Below, in pieces: positions 63,901 through 64,000 of a DNA stretch of 64,000 nt. The stretch covers positions 29,399-93,398 of the forward strand of contig OENT01000605.1 of assembly GCA_900239685.1 (NCBI GenBank). Reading direction: 5' to 3'. The notes beneath the pieces were generated by a model that was given only the letters and a program-made list of their open reading frames with translations, did no database searches and had not been told where the DNA came from. The translations under genes and the position numbers were made by a program. The first letter of the stretch is position 1. Each line of letters opens with the position of its first letter. Source of the DNA: Rotaria macrura. Taxonomy: Eukaryota > Rotifera > Eurotatoria > Philodinida > Philodinidae.

Positions 63901-64000
63901 TTATTATTATTGTTGTTGTTGTTCCCCTGGTCAAACTTTTTTTTCCATGGTCTTGAATTACTTGAGTATCTTGATCAAGAAAGTCATGTGATATGGACAC
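60962..64000. other. Gene-free interval at the right end
   Basis: No coding sequence recognised on either strand. The minus ORF at 63694-63888 has a Ser/Thr-rich translation (IAVSTATDPASLSSITSPVS) and could be the edge of a low-complexity exon, but nothing supports it. A (TTA)n/(TTG)n trinucleotide run lies at about 63895-63922. Confidence 0.5.

Overview
The window is a nuclear segment from a small invertebrate with a very AT-rich genome. Every multi-exon gene could be read by joining exons with GT..AG introns that keep frame, and most of these introns are only 49-80 nt. A bdelloid rotifer (Adineta/Rotaria type) is the best guess. Reasons are the short introns, the AT-richness, and a B-box protein with a degraded copy nearby whose B-box plus coiled-coil layout resembles a family I recall as abundant in bdelloids. 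This placement is inference; no rRNA or mitochondrial marker is present.

Layout. 1-1557 (-): N-terminal FERM half of a merlin/ERM-like gene, running off the left edge. 1558-6611: no gene seen. 6612-7820 (-): intronless POU class III homeobox gene, followed by about 11 kb of gene-free, microsatellite-rich DNA. 18927-21306 (-): five-exon tetraspanin. 24179-27720 (-): nine-exon SLC43-like transporter with a 991-bp DNA transposon in its one long intron. 27.8-33 kb: a near-perfect 106-bp inverted repeat, a decayed B-box gene, an inverted-repeat element and a hAT-type element. 33220-34329 (-): intact B-box/coiled-coil gene. 36.5 kb: a MITE. 37766-42682 (+): eleven-exon SLC22-like transporter. 43432-44218: foldback element built of TGTCGACA arrays. 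45812-46665: mariner-type foldback element. 46758-50153 (-): ten-exon SLC35D-like nucleotide-sugar transporter. 53643-54614 (+): Rac GTPase. 54801-60934 (+): Exo70 exocyst subunit. 60.9-64 kb: no gene seen.

Biology. Merlin, Rac and Exo70 all act at the cell cortex (membrane-cytoskeleton linkage, actin signalling, vesicle tethering). Rac and Exo70 lie head to tail 186 bp apart. Rac has a poly(A) signal touching its stop codon, and a strong splice acceptor sits 22 nt before the Exo70 start, an arrangement suggesting an operon resolved by spliced-leader trans-splicing. Three solute-carrier genes (SLC43, SLC22, SLC35D types) lie in the middle third.

The most unusual material is a set of non-autonomous DNA elements. 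Two have perfect 9-bp target duplications, one has an 8-bp duplication and hAT-like ends, and one is flanked by TA. In the first three, the terminal inverted repeats are themselves arrays of short palindromes, with a different motif in each element.
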